Below, in pieces: positions 23,201 to 33,271 of a stretch of DNA of 64,000 nt. A model generated the notes under the pieces. It was not told the origin of the DNA. It did not search any database and worked only from the letters and a program-made list of their open reading frames with translations. This DNA is from Meloidogyne chitwoodi (lineage: Eukaryota; Nematoda; Chromadorea; Rhabditida; Meloidogynidae), in contig JACZZP010000013.1 in assembly GCA_015183035.1 (NCBI GenBank), positions 372,001 to 436,000 of the forward strand. Direction: 5' to 3'. A program made the translations under genes and the position numbers. How positions within the stretch are numbered: position 1 is the stretch's first letter; the number at the start of each line of letters is the position of its first letter.

Positions 23201-24510
23201 TTAAATAAAAGTTCTAGCCAATCCAGTTCCTGGCCAATAAATATTTTGTTGATTATTATTTGCTTTAGTTGTTGTTGTTGTTCTCATAAGACGTTCAACT
23301 GCGACAAGTCTTCCTTGAATACAATTCTCTTCTCTTTCTACTCGATCTTCAATTATTTTTTCATAGGGGGATTTTTCTTTAAAAAAAAATATTTAAAAAA
23401 AAAGATTTTGTAATTATTTAATATTTGTTTTGACATTTTGTCATTTTTGACATTTTGAAATGTCTTACTATTGGAGAGTGCCTTACTATTAGAGTAAATT
23501 AAAATTAGTTTTATTATTAAAATACACAATAAAATGGTGGCACTGAATCAGCGGCACTCAACCGACCCAAACAATTAATTAAGTTTTGTCTCAAATATCT
23601 CCCCTAACCTTCCAATTGAGTATTCCACTTCCATAGAGGAATATTATTATTTGTTTCCCTTTGCTTAAAATTATTATTTTGTTGATTATACATTTCTTTT
23701 ATAGGAGATGAAATTTTAGGTTTTTTCAAAATTGATTTAATTAGTACATTTCCTTTATTTTTTTCATTTATTTTTGAAGGATTTAATATTGTTTGCTTCT
23801 AAAAAAATAAAATATTATTAAATAAATTAAATATAACTTTTATAGGAAAAACAGTAATAGTGCTATTAGTAATTGAAGAAGACAGATTTGTTTTATTTTT
23901 AGCTTTTTAGAAAGAAAAAATAAATTAATTTGTTTTTTTTTTTCTACTCTTACAATTTATTAATCCTTGCCATTTTGTTTGTATTAAATTTTTAAAATTA
24001 TAAAAATAATTAAAATTAATATTTTTATTTGCTCTTGTATGTCGTTCAGGCTAAATTAAATTAATTAATTATTTTTTAAATTAAAATACCTCTATCATTA
24101 TATTATTATTTTTATTGTTAAAAGTAGCAGTGCTTTCAGGCTGTAGATAAATTAAATTTAAAAAAAATTAAATTTAAAAAAAATCCAAAAATTCCAACCT
24201 TTGTCCAAAAAATTTCTTTTTTTCTTCTCTCATCATTAAAATATTCAAAATTCAATTTTTGTTGTTGATTATTTAAATTATTATTAAATTTATTTTCTTC
24301 TTCTTCTTCTTCTTTTCTTCTTCTTCTCCCATAAAAATAATACAAAAATAAAGCAAAACTAACAGAAATAAATAAACCAAAAATTAATAAAATTAAAAAA
24401 ATAATTAAAAATAAATTAAAATCATCTTCTGATTTTGTAGCAAATATTGGAGAATAAAAATTACAAAATATTAAAATAAAAAAGAAAAAAAAATAAAAAT
24501 TTAAATTATT
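23201..24510 (-). CDS. Hypothetical single-pass membrane protein, 5' end unresolved
   Basis: Six exons join in frame: about 24510-24199, 24140-24090, 24050-23954, 23902-23838, 23798-23609, 23376-23201 (stop TAA 23201-23203). The first exon encodes a hydrophobic, signal-like stretch (FFFFFILIFCNF), a short acidic segment (TKSEDDF), one membrane helix and a stop-transfer cluster RRRRKEEEEE, then a cytoplasm-like Asn/Gln-rich tail. The tail has basic motifs (LIKSILKKPKISSP) and ends ENCIQGRLVAVERLMR and GTGLARTFI. I do not recognise a family. No ATG lies in frame before an in-frame stop at 24565-24567, so the true start is probably in an unseen upstream exon. Confidence 0.6.
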
Positions 24511-25593
24511 TGACGTTTTAACAAAGAATATAATGTTTGACGCAGAGAAGAAGAAATAAAAAGGTTAGAGAACAATAAATAAATAAACTTGAAACTTGAC
24601 AACTAAAAAATAATAATTAAATAAACTTGAAGAAATACTCCTTTAAATAATAAAATAAATAAAAATGGTAATTACTTAAAATGACAAAATTATAAAACGC
24701 CAAAAAATGCATCAAAATTCAAAAAATCGGTAGAACTCATTTTAACATTATTTTTAGTTTTTTTTTTAATTTAATTTTTTCAAAATTAAAAAAAAAATCA
24801 ATTTTCTTTTATCAAAATCTAAAAATTTCTCTCGCAATTTAATTGCCCTTTTATAGGAAAAAATATTTATTTTTTAAATATAAGAGAAAAAGAAATTGGA
24901 CGTGAAATAAACAATTTATTTTTATTTTTTTTTACTGCTAAGAGTGAGGGGGAATTTTTTATACTTATTTTTAGTAAATAATTAAAAAAGAGAGGAGGAA
25001 AATTGAGAGAAAAAAATTAAAAATATTATTTATTTAAATTATTTTTTTTTTTGAATAATAATTTTTTCCTTCCCTTTATTTTTATTTAATCCTCTCACAA
25101 CATTTTTTCTTTTTTATATATTTAGTTAAAATTAAATAATTTAATTGATTAAGGAAAATGAAAAGTTGAAATTTTTCTTTTATTTTTTTTAGTCTAAAAA
25201 TAAACTAAATATTTCTTTATTTTTTTTCTTTTAAATATAATCTTATTGTATTACTATAGAAACAAAAAATCTGGCATCTAAATAAAAAAAATAGATAAAA
25301 TTCCTTTTGAAAAAAACTGACCAAAGTTTAAGACAAAATGTCACTTACCCCCCAAATGTGACAAAATGTCATTTCTAATAAAATGTTAAAAATATTCAAA
25401 GTAAAAATTCATTTCATTACTTTTATAACAAAAAACAGTTCTTTTATTTTTTCAAATTTTAACAATTTAAAAGAGATTATATAAAATATTATTAAAAAAT
25501 AAAAATAAATATACCTGAAAAATATGGGGTAATTTATTTGAATTTTTTTATTGTCAAAAATTTAATTTTAAATCTCAAACTTGTTTTATTTGT
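24511..25593. other. Intergenic, low complexity
   Basis: Mostly A/T runs. It should hold the 5' end of the membrane-protein gene and the 3' UTR of cct-6. Nothing else recognised. Confidence 0.45.
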
Positions 25594-28500
25594 TTATTGT
25601 CCTCCTCCTTTTAAATCACGCATTCCAGCACGCATAACTTCATCAACTTCAAGTAAATTAGAAGCAATATTTATTGAAGCAACTAAACTTGCTTGTTTAA
25701 CACAAACATTGTCCCATATACCCTTTAAATTATTTAATAATTAAATTTTAATAAAAAAAAAGAATTAAAAAGAGGAAAAGGCAAAGAAAAATTGGGTTAA
25801 AAAAAAGAAAAGAGAGAAAAAATGAATAAATCCTTTTTACTCTTCTCTAGATTACTACACAATCTAAGGAAAAATGTGTGGATAACTGACGGAATCGAAC
25901 CACCATGAGAAATGAAGAAACCAGAGCATAACCACTTAACCACATCAAACTTATTCAAGTCATAATTTTTATTTACTTATATATAAAAGAGAATATTAAC
26001 TTAAAATATACAAATAATGCAGCAGAAATATAAAACAGAGGGGAAAGTATTATATTTATTTAAAAAACAAACTTGAAGAACACAAGCTTCTCCACTTGTC
26101 AAATCCAATCCAATAATATCATTTTTATTATTATTAAATGCCTCAATTAATTTAACAATAACTTCTTGTGCATCATAACCTCCATTTATTGCTAATGTTT
26201 TTGGTATTATTAAAAGAGAATCAGCAAATGCCTTAAATTAATCAATTTAATATTAAAATAAATAAAAAAAACCAAAACTCCAAGTTTAGCACGTCCTTTA
26301 ACTGTATCAGCTAACTAAATTTTTTAAAAAATTAAATTAAAAGAAACTAAAAAAAACCTTTTTAAGTGTGCAGTGACCTGCAATTTCAAAGGCACCAGCA
26401 CCTGGAACAACAGCACCTTAATTAAATAAATTAATTTTTGTTAATATAAAATAAAAATCATACCATCTTTTAAAACATTAAATACTGAATGTATTCCATC
26501 ATAAATTGCATCTTTAATTTGTGCAATAGAATGTTTATTTGGTCCTTTTAGTAAAAGAGTTACAGATTTTGGGTTTTTACAATCCTCTATAAATGTATAT
26601 TTATCTTCTCCCTGTTAAAAAATTAAATATAATTTTTAATCGTAAAAAAAGAAAAAAGAACAAACCAAAATATATTCATAAACACTCCCAGCCCATCCAA
26701 GAACATCTGGCTTCAAATCATCAACAGAATTAACAGCTTCACCTCCACAACAAAGCTGTAAACGTTCCATGTTTCGACGTTTTGCTCGACGTAATGCCAA
26801 AATTCCATTCTTAGCCAGTAAATCCAAACTTGGTGGATCTATTCCCTTTAAATATTTTTTTAGTATATTAAAATTGAAGTTAAATTATGTCTAACAATTT
26901 TAGAGAGTAATTGTATAATCCCAAACATAGCCTAAAGGAAGCAGCCGCGGTAATCACTTAAATGAGCTTGGTCCCCCCTTAGGTTTTTAAATATTCAAAG
27001 ACATCTATTTTGACACATGTTTATTTTCTTGTTAAATTTAGTACCATTCGACTCAGAATGATGAAACGAATCGAATAATATGCATTTCGAATGTTAAAAG
27101 GAAAAATTTTTTTTTATGACCAAATTTTTAAGCGTTTTTTAAAAATTATCCTGCCAGAAATGATCAAAATAAATTTTGAAAATTTTATAAATCTGCGGTG
27201 GGAGATAAAAGTGTCATTTTCCTCTCTATTTTTAAAAATAAAATAAACCTTTTGATTAATAACAACAAAAGAAGAAAAATCATCTCCTCTCTTTTCATCG
27301 CATACAATCTTTTTAAGTTCAATTATTTTAAGCACACGTCTAGTAATATATTCACGTTCAGCTTGTAATAAAGACTCTCTTTCTGCTGCGGTTTTATAAA
27401 AAAGTCCAGAATTGACTTCACTAAAAGTTCAAAAAAAAAATTCTTTCAAAATTTTTCAAACGTTTTTTCAAATTCCAAAGAAACATTGCAGGTTAAAATG
27501 AATGCATTAGTCAATGTTTTGGGCATATCCGGATGACGACCACCATGATCTAAAACCAATCCACGGACCAATTTTGTGTCAGACTCCATTTCACTTTCCA
27601 TTTGCTATAAAATAAATTTTATTTGAATTTAACCAAAATTAATGAACAGCTTAAAATCCAAAATGTTTTCTAAATTTCGTTCCTAAAAATTAAATTAAAA
27701 AAAAAAAAACCATAATTTCTATCATATGCAAATCCGGGTCAAAATCATTTTCATCCTTTCTAATAGTCAAAACTGCATCAACAACACATTCAGATATATG
27801 ATCAGCCAATTTATGCTCCAATTTTGTACGTAAAGCAGTTTGGGCTACTTCAACCAACAAATTACGTTCAATTGGTAATTCCTTTCTAAATTCAAGTAAA
27901 AACTTGCAAAGAGCATCATAGGCAATTTGAAAGCCTTCAGTAATTAAATGAGGATGCATTCCCTTAAAAAAATAAATAAAGTTAAAATAATTTTAAAAAA
28001 AATTATTTTGAAAATAATTTTCCAAGGAATACACAAAAAAGAGAACAAAACCTATAAACGAGGATATTTTTTTTAAATAAACCTTCTTACATCACTAATA
28101 TAAAGCTCAGCTTGCTTTAACAATTCTCCAATTAATAAAACTGTAGAAGTCGTTCCATCTCCTGTTGCATCATTTTGTGCTGTACAAGCCTTTGCAATTA
28201 AAGAAGCGGTAGGATGTTGGATTTGCTTAGAAAAAAAGAAAAATAAATTGAGAGGTAAAACAAATGTAGGAATGTTAGCGAGAAATCGATTGTTTAGTTG
28301 GCTTTTGATAAGGATTTGAATTTTATGTAAAAAAGTCAAGTCATAGGCATTTTTGAGTTTTCTTGATTTGGGTCAATATCCGGGTCAATAAAACTTCTTA
28401 TATATGTACATAGACATCTAATATGTCATTTTTCACCATATGAAGAGAAGATAAAGAAAACTCATACAGAGAGACGAAGACCTTTTTATTTTTGTAATTT

Positions 28501-28899
28501 AGTAAAATATTGATTTTTATGTAAAAGGCTGTTACACCTCAAGTATGAGCTCTCGATCTTTTTTCACATGGTGAAAATCGATATCGCAAGAAATCAGATT
28601 GTTTTTAGCTGTTTAAAGTAGTGCCCCAATATAAAAATAAATGAATACCATTTCGTGTAAAAGAACATTTCCATCCTTTGTAATTTTTATATCTCCTGAA
28701 CCAGAAACTAACCTTTAAAAAAGAGAAATTTAATTTATTTAATAAAAAGTTTTCGCAAAAACATTTTAAGAGTTCCTTTTGGCCCCAAATTTGTTTTCAT
28801 AACTTCTTGAAGTCCTTTAGCACCGCTAATATTCATTTCAAGAGCAGCAGTGTTACGAGCAAGCTCAGCATTTGGATTAAGACAAGAAATTGAAGCCAT
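25594..28899 (-). CDS. cct-6: T-complex chaperonin subunit zeta (CCT6)
   Basis: Subunit of the cytosolic TRiC/CCT double-ring chaperonin that folds actin, tubulin and other proteins with ATP. Twelve exons, 539 aa (family 530-540): 28763-28899, 28649-28712, 28091-28225, 27711-27962, 27462-27604, 27249-27420, 26666-26845, 26464-26611, 26358-26416, 26273-26314, 26073-26231, 25594-25722. Visible group II chaperonin motifs in order: [47 protein letters not shown] (ATP site), [88 protein letters not shown] and [12 protein letters not shown] point to the zeta subunit. The intron at 27421-27461 is only 41 nt. An AG (TTTCTTAG) 13 nt before the ATG may be a spliced-leader trans-splice acceptor. Divergent from IFT57. 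Confidence 0.98.
25880..25950 (-). pseudogene. tRNA-like remnant in a cct-6 intron
   Basis: The minus strand reads GATGTGGTTAAGTGGTTATGC (A-box region) and later GGTGGTTCGATTCC (B-box). The acceptor stem does not pair and no clean anticodon arm forms. Same strand as the other tRNA-like remnants. Confidence 0.5.
28428..28578. repeat. Foldback element in cct-6 intron 2
   Basis: TTTTTCACCATATGAAGAGA and ACTCATAC on the left pair with GTATGAG, CTTTTTTCACATGGTGAAAA on the right. It lies in the intron 28226-28648. Sequence differs from the KCC-region foldbacks but the architecture is the same. Confidence 0.55.
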
Positions 28900-29143
28900 T
28901 TTTAATATTTTTCTAAGAAAAGATCAATGAAATTTATGCAAAAATAAAACAAATATGTAAAAGAAAGAAGAATGAAAAAATATTCTCAACAAAAAATAAT
29001 AAGAAATCGGTAAAGTGTCGTTACAATATCGCCGATTAAGACGAGCCGTTTCAGAGCGAGTACAGTGTTAACTAAATTTTGTTGCCATAGTTACCCCTTG
29101 AAGAATAAAATTATTTGTTAAAAAAGATTCTTTTTAATTTATA
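28900..29143. promoter_or_regulatory. Shared divergent promoter, cct-6 and IFT57
   Basis: 244 bp separate the start codons of cct-6 (minus) and IFT57 (plus). The stretch is richer in GC than its surroundings around 29010-29095 and holds an X-box close to IFT57. Shared regulation of the two genes is not implied. Confidence 0.6.
29081..29094 (+). promoter_or_regulatory. X-box (DAF-19/RFX binding site) of IFT57
   Basis: GTTGCCATAGTTAC fits the nematode X-box consensus RTHNYYWTRRNRAC at 13 of 14 positions (one T where R is expected) and lies 50 bp before the IFT57 ATG, the usual place for ciliary X-boxes. In C. elegans the orthologue che-13 is a known DAF-19 target. Confidence 0.8.
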
Positions 29144-32100
29144 ATGGAAAATTCTGACGAAACAACAAATAAATCAGTTATCAAAAAATCGAACGAATCA
29201 GAAGAGGAAGAAGGCCCTGGACGTCAATTTAATGTTTTTTTGCAGAATGAATTGGTTACTGAGAGATTAAAACTATTAAATTATGAGAAAGAGTTTATTG
29301 AACTTGGAGACAGTTTAAAAATAGTACCAAGGTTAATAATTCTGATTTTTATTAAAACACATTCCGGAAAATTCTGATTTTTATTAAACTTATTCCGGAA
29401 AGTTTATTAAAATAATTCTGATTTTTATAAAACAAATTTCAGAAAGTTTATTTTACTTTTTTCTTTTTTAATTAAGACACTATTTTGTCCTTTCTACAAA
29501 TGTTGGTGAACAATTTCATTTGTTCACATCTCTATGTACTTGGCTTATTCGAAAATCAAATATTTCTCCTGATATGGAAATGCCACATGAATTTGAAGAT
29601 CCTAATGCAACAATTGCAAGAATTTTAAATTCACTTAAGGAAGAAAAGGTTAATTAATAATTATATATTTTTTATTATTTTAAATTATTTAAAAAAGGAA
29701 TTTGAAGATATTAATATTCCTCCAACTAAACTAAAATCTGGAGCTGGAAAACATTGTGTTCTTATACTTTTTCAGTTAACAACAATAGCGTTAGAACGAA
29801 GTGGTTTTCAATATGGAATGTTAGTGAAAATATTTTTAAAATTTTTAAATAAAATATATTTAAATTATTTAGAATGCAACAAATAGAGAATGAAGAAGAA
29901 AACATTCAATTTGATGAAAATCAAGTTGATAAGGCAGAATTAACATCTGACCAGGTAAAGAAATTAAAACACATTATTTTTATTAAATTTTCCGGAATGT
30001 TTGTAAAATAAATGTTTCTGGAATGTTTGTAAAATAAATGTTTCTGGAATGTTTGTAAAATAAATGTTTCCGGAATGTTTGTAAAATAAATTTTTTCGGA
30101 ATGTTTGTAAAATAAATGTTTCCGGAATGTTTGTAAATAAATGTTTCCGGAATGTTTGTAAATAAATGTTTCAGGAATGTTTTACAATTTTATTGTAAAA
30201 AATTATTCAGGAACTTAAAATTTTTTTTAGTTTGACGATGATATTGAATTGGCTGAAGATGAAGACAATCCCATGGAGGAGTTTGATACAATTAATGGTG
30301 ATATACTTAGGGTGAGTCATAAAAAATGAGCCACTTAACAAAAATATTTATTTCTCGGAAAATGATTAATCACAAACAACAAAATAATTTCCTTTCGATA
30401 AAATACATTGTTTCCACAAATCTGGCAGCTTTTCAATTCCATTTTTGTACCAGTCTGCTGATTTTGAGTCGAAAAACTGCTGACAGTCGGCCTTAAGTTG
30501 GTCCTGATCAGCGAACTGCTTGCCACGAAGGAAACGTTTCAGCGGGCTAAATAAATAATAATCAGAAGGTGCAAGGTCAGGGCTATAAGCAGGATGTGGC
30601 AAAACTTCCCAGCCTAATTCTCTGATTTTTTGGAGAGCGATTTGTCCTGTGTGCGGCCTAGCTCCGTCCTGCTGCAGGATGATTCCTCGTCTTGCGAACA
30701 CTGTATACGGTGGGCGCCGCAGCCGATCTTGAACTCTCTGTAGCTGGTCGGCGTAAACCTCAGCTGTGATCGTACGTCGAACCGGCATGAGTTCCCAATG
30801 GATGACGCCCAGAATACCCCACCAAACACATGCTAGCTGTTTTTTAGGGTACAGTTGTTTTGGCGATGCCAGTGCCACCTGTCCCGAATGTAGCCATTGT
30901 TTTTCTCTGCGGCGGTTATCGTATTGGATCCATGTTTCGTCACAAGTAATTATCTGGCTGAGAAAGTTATTTTTACGGTAGCGAGATAACAATGTTTTGC
31001 AAAGATTGACCCTGTTCTGCTTTTGCTTTTTGTTCAAATCGTGAGCTACAGTTCGACCGCATCTGTAGCTAAGATCATGCTCATGGAGTGCCCGACACAC
31101 AGTTGACTGTGAAGACCCAACTTCTTCCGACAATTTTCGTGTACTTTTGGTCGGATCATTCTCGATGGCTCGGAGTACTGCTTGAGAATCGGTCGAGACT
31201 GGACGTCCAGACCCTTCCTTGCGCTCTAGACTCGTGTCGCCGTCCCTGAATTTTTTAAACCATCTTTTCGTCGTGGATCTGTTGACAACATTCCGGCCTA
31301 GCGTTCTGTTAATGTTTTTGGTTGCCTGCCCCGCTGTTTGGCCCAGCTGGAATTCATAAAGCATCCGCTCCCGAATTTGCGATTTTGACGACATTTTTCA
31401 AAATTCAATAATAAATCGTATAAGCTATTTAAAAATAAAAAGTAAATGTTAGGATGAAGTTCTAAGTGTAGGCTATCGAATGATATATAGAACTTTCTAA
31501 ATGGACCAGTAACAGTGAAGATAAAAATTTTCTTGTAATGCACATTCGAGGTGGCGCATTTTTTATGACTCACCTTAAGTAGAAACAAATATAGATGATA
31601 TTCTCCAAATAAATGTCTCAATTTTAATTTAATTTTAAAAATAAAAAATAGGATCCTCTAAAAATGATAATGCAAAATGGAACTACAGCTTCATTAGAAT
31701 CTATGCGTGAAGAACTAGAACGTGTAATTCCTCAATTACGTATAACTATTAGAGGAAATCAAAAAGATTGGCAAATACGTGCTGAACAAATTGCTAAATT
31801 GGAAATAGCTTTATGTGAACAATATGCAGAATTACATCCAATTTTGACATCAATGGATAATGAAATTATTGATGCTATGGAAAGAATTTCTTTGAGAGAA
31901 CAAAATTTAAATGTAAGGAATTTTTGTTTTTAAATTAAAACAAAATATAAAAATGAAACAAAAAATAAAACTGAAGTAAAATGTAAAACTGAAGCAAAAA
32001 TAAAAATGAAGCAAAAATAAAAATGAAGCAAAATATAAAACTGAAGCAAAACATAAAAGTGAAACAAATAATTAAATATTTTTCTAGGAGCAATTTTCTA

Positions 32101-32501
32101 GTCTTCTTAACGTATACCGTATAAAGAAGAACGAACTTGCTGCTACTAGTGAACATTACAAGTTTGTAAACTTAATTTTACAAACTTACATTTATTTAAG
32201 AGAAAGTAGTGTAACATTAAATAACAAAACAGAAACACTTAGAAATATAAATGAAGAAATTGATGAATTAAAACAACAAATAGAAGAAAGAGGAATACAA
32301 AATACAAGTGGAGGTAAAAAAGTTTAAAAAAAAATAAAAATTCTTTTTTAAGCTCCAATATTAAAAATCAAACAAGCACTAACCAATATAGAAAAAGAAT
32401 GTTTTATAATGAGTGTACAAATATCAGTATTAGAACAAACACTTATACAAACTAAATTAAGTAAACAATATGATGAACATTATCTGAGTAATTTAATATA
32501 A
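29144..32501 (+). CDS. che-13: Intraflagellar transport protein 57 (IFT57/CHE-13)
   Basis: Component of the IFT-B complex that carries cargo along cilia of sensory neurons. Nine exons, 413 aa (nematode CHE-13 about 414): 29144-29331, 29477-29648, 29698-29819, 29873-29954, 30231-30311, 31652-31912, 32088-32161, 32201-32313, 32353-32501. Family landmarks: YFVLSTNVGEQFHLF, TWLIRKS, DPNATIARIL, PPTKLKSGAGKHCV, an acidic linker, LERVIPQLRITI, DWQIRAEQ, ISLREQNLNEQF, QQIEERGIQNTSGAP and LKIKQALTNIEKE; the last third is coiled coil. The small intron 32162-32200 (39 nt, no in-frame stop) is chosen because removing it restores family spacing. Exon 5 ends two bases inside a mariner element, whose end supplies the GTGAGT donor. 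Confidence 0.96.
29985..30200. repeat. About 24-bp minisatellite in an IFT57 intron
   Basis: About eight copies of GGAATGTTTGTAAAATAAAT plus TTTC (some copies one or two bases shorter) in intron 29955-30230. Shares TTCCGGAA with the KCC arrays. Confidence 0.9.
30310..31575. mobile_element. mariner (Tc1/mariner, DD34D) transposon
   Basis: 1266 bp bounded by TA dinucleotides (30308-30309 and 31576-31577) and inverted ends: GGGTGAGTCATAAAAAATG on the left, AGGTGAGTCATAAAAAATG read back from the right, with about 24 of the first 26 bases alike. It carries one intact transposase gene on the minus strand. GC content is visibly far higher than in the host sequence. It sits at an exon border of IFT57, opposite in orientation to that gene. 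Confidence 0.96.
30366..31394 (-). CDS. mariner transposase, intact
   Basis: 342 aa, the usual mariner length, uninterrupted. N-terminal half: paired-type helix-turn-helix region including STTKRWFKKFRDGDTSLER, the linker GSGRPVSTD, and a second HTH (STRKLSEEVGSSQSTVCRAL). A WVPHEL-like linker appears as VAHDLNKKQ. Catalytic triad: D in TCDETW, D in QQDGARPHTG, D in SPDLAPSDYYLF, with 34 residues between the second and third, so DD34D. Codon use and GC content differ sharply from neighbouring host genes, suggesting recent arrival. Nothing seen would prevent activity. Confidence 0.97.
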   Translation of the reverse strand: MSSKSQIRERMLYEFQLGQTAGQATKNINRTLGRNVVNRSTTKRWFKKFRDGDTSLERKEGSGRPVSTDSQAVLRAIENDPTKSTRKLSEEVGSSQSTVCRALHEHDLSYRCGRTVAHDLNKKQKQNRVNLCKTLLSRYRKNNFLSQIITCDETWIQYDNRRREKQWLHSGQVALASPKQLYPKKQLACVWWGILGVIHWELMPVRRTITAEVYADQLQRVQDRLRRPPYTVFARRGIILQQDGARPHTGQIALQKIRELGWEVLPHPAYSPDLAPSDYYLFSPLKRFLRGKQFADQDQLKADCQQFFDSKSADWYKNGIEKLPDLWKQCILSKGNYFVVCD

Positions 32502-33271
32502 TTTAAATTGTTTTTTTTCAATTTTTTAAAAATTATAAAACAAAATTTTTAAGTAAAAAACTAAAAAAATTTGAATTAAAAATAGACCCAGATTGTCTAT
32601 TTTTAATATATTAATTTTTCTAATAAACAAAAAATTAACAAATAACCCACTTTTTTTGTTGTATAGTGTAAAAAATAGTTGTAGAAATTTGTTGTCGTCA
32701 GTAAAATCCTCTAAAGCTTACCAATAATAGATGAAAAAAATTCTAAAATTTATGTTATTCAAACGAACATAAATCAACAAAAAAATATATAAAATTAAAT
32801 TTTAAAATAAAAGATTTCTCTCTAAAATAAAAAAAAAACATTTTAAAAATTCTTTTATACATAAAATCCATGTTGGAGAAAATTTCCATGTCGTCAACAT
32901 ATAAAAAGATATATATTTTTTAATATAATTTTAAAACTAACACAAAAAAAGAAAAATAGAGCATAGATGCCGGGACCGGTATATATGTATTAATAAAATA
33001 TATTTATATTTAATTATATAATTATTTCAATAGAAAGGATACCTTTATTTAATCAAAATAAAATTGAAAAAAAAAATAAAATTATTTTTGGTAAACCTTT
33101 CAATTGAAAAAAAGGTCTAAACTTATTAAAATAAAATATTTTCTCTACACTTAAGACAATAAAAAAAGATAGAGAATATAATTCACTTAAATATAAAAAT
33201 AAAACAACCCGCATTTTTATTTTTCATCTCATTTTTGTCTGTCAAATTTTTTTTAAATTGCCCAAACATAT
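32502..33271. other. Convergent 3' spacer, IFT57 and DOP1
   Basis: 770 bp between two stop codons on opposite strands. A/T-rich; includes both 3' UTRs. No gene or repeat recognised. Confidence 0.5.

Noticed and set aside
26940..26953. Small-subunit rRNA fragment
   Set aside because: Only a 14-base word matches; the flanks do not, so no rRNA feature is claimed (kept only as an observation).
30335..30829. Short minus-strand open frames at 30335-30526 and 30614-30829
   Set aside because: Frame-shifted shadows of the transposase gene.
30766..30981. Plus-strand open frame within the mariner
   Set aside because: It is antisense to the intact transposase and shows no independent protein features.
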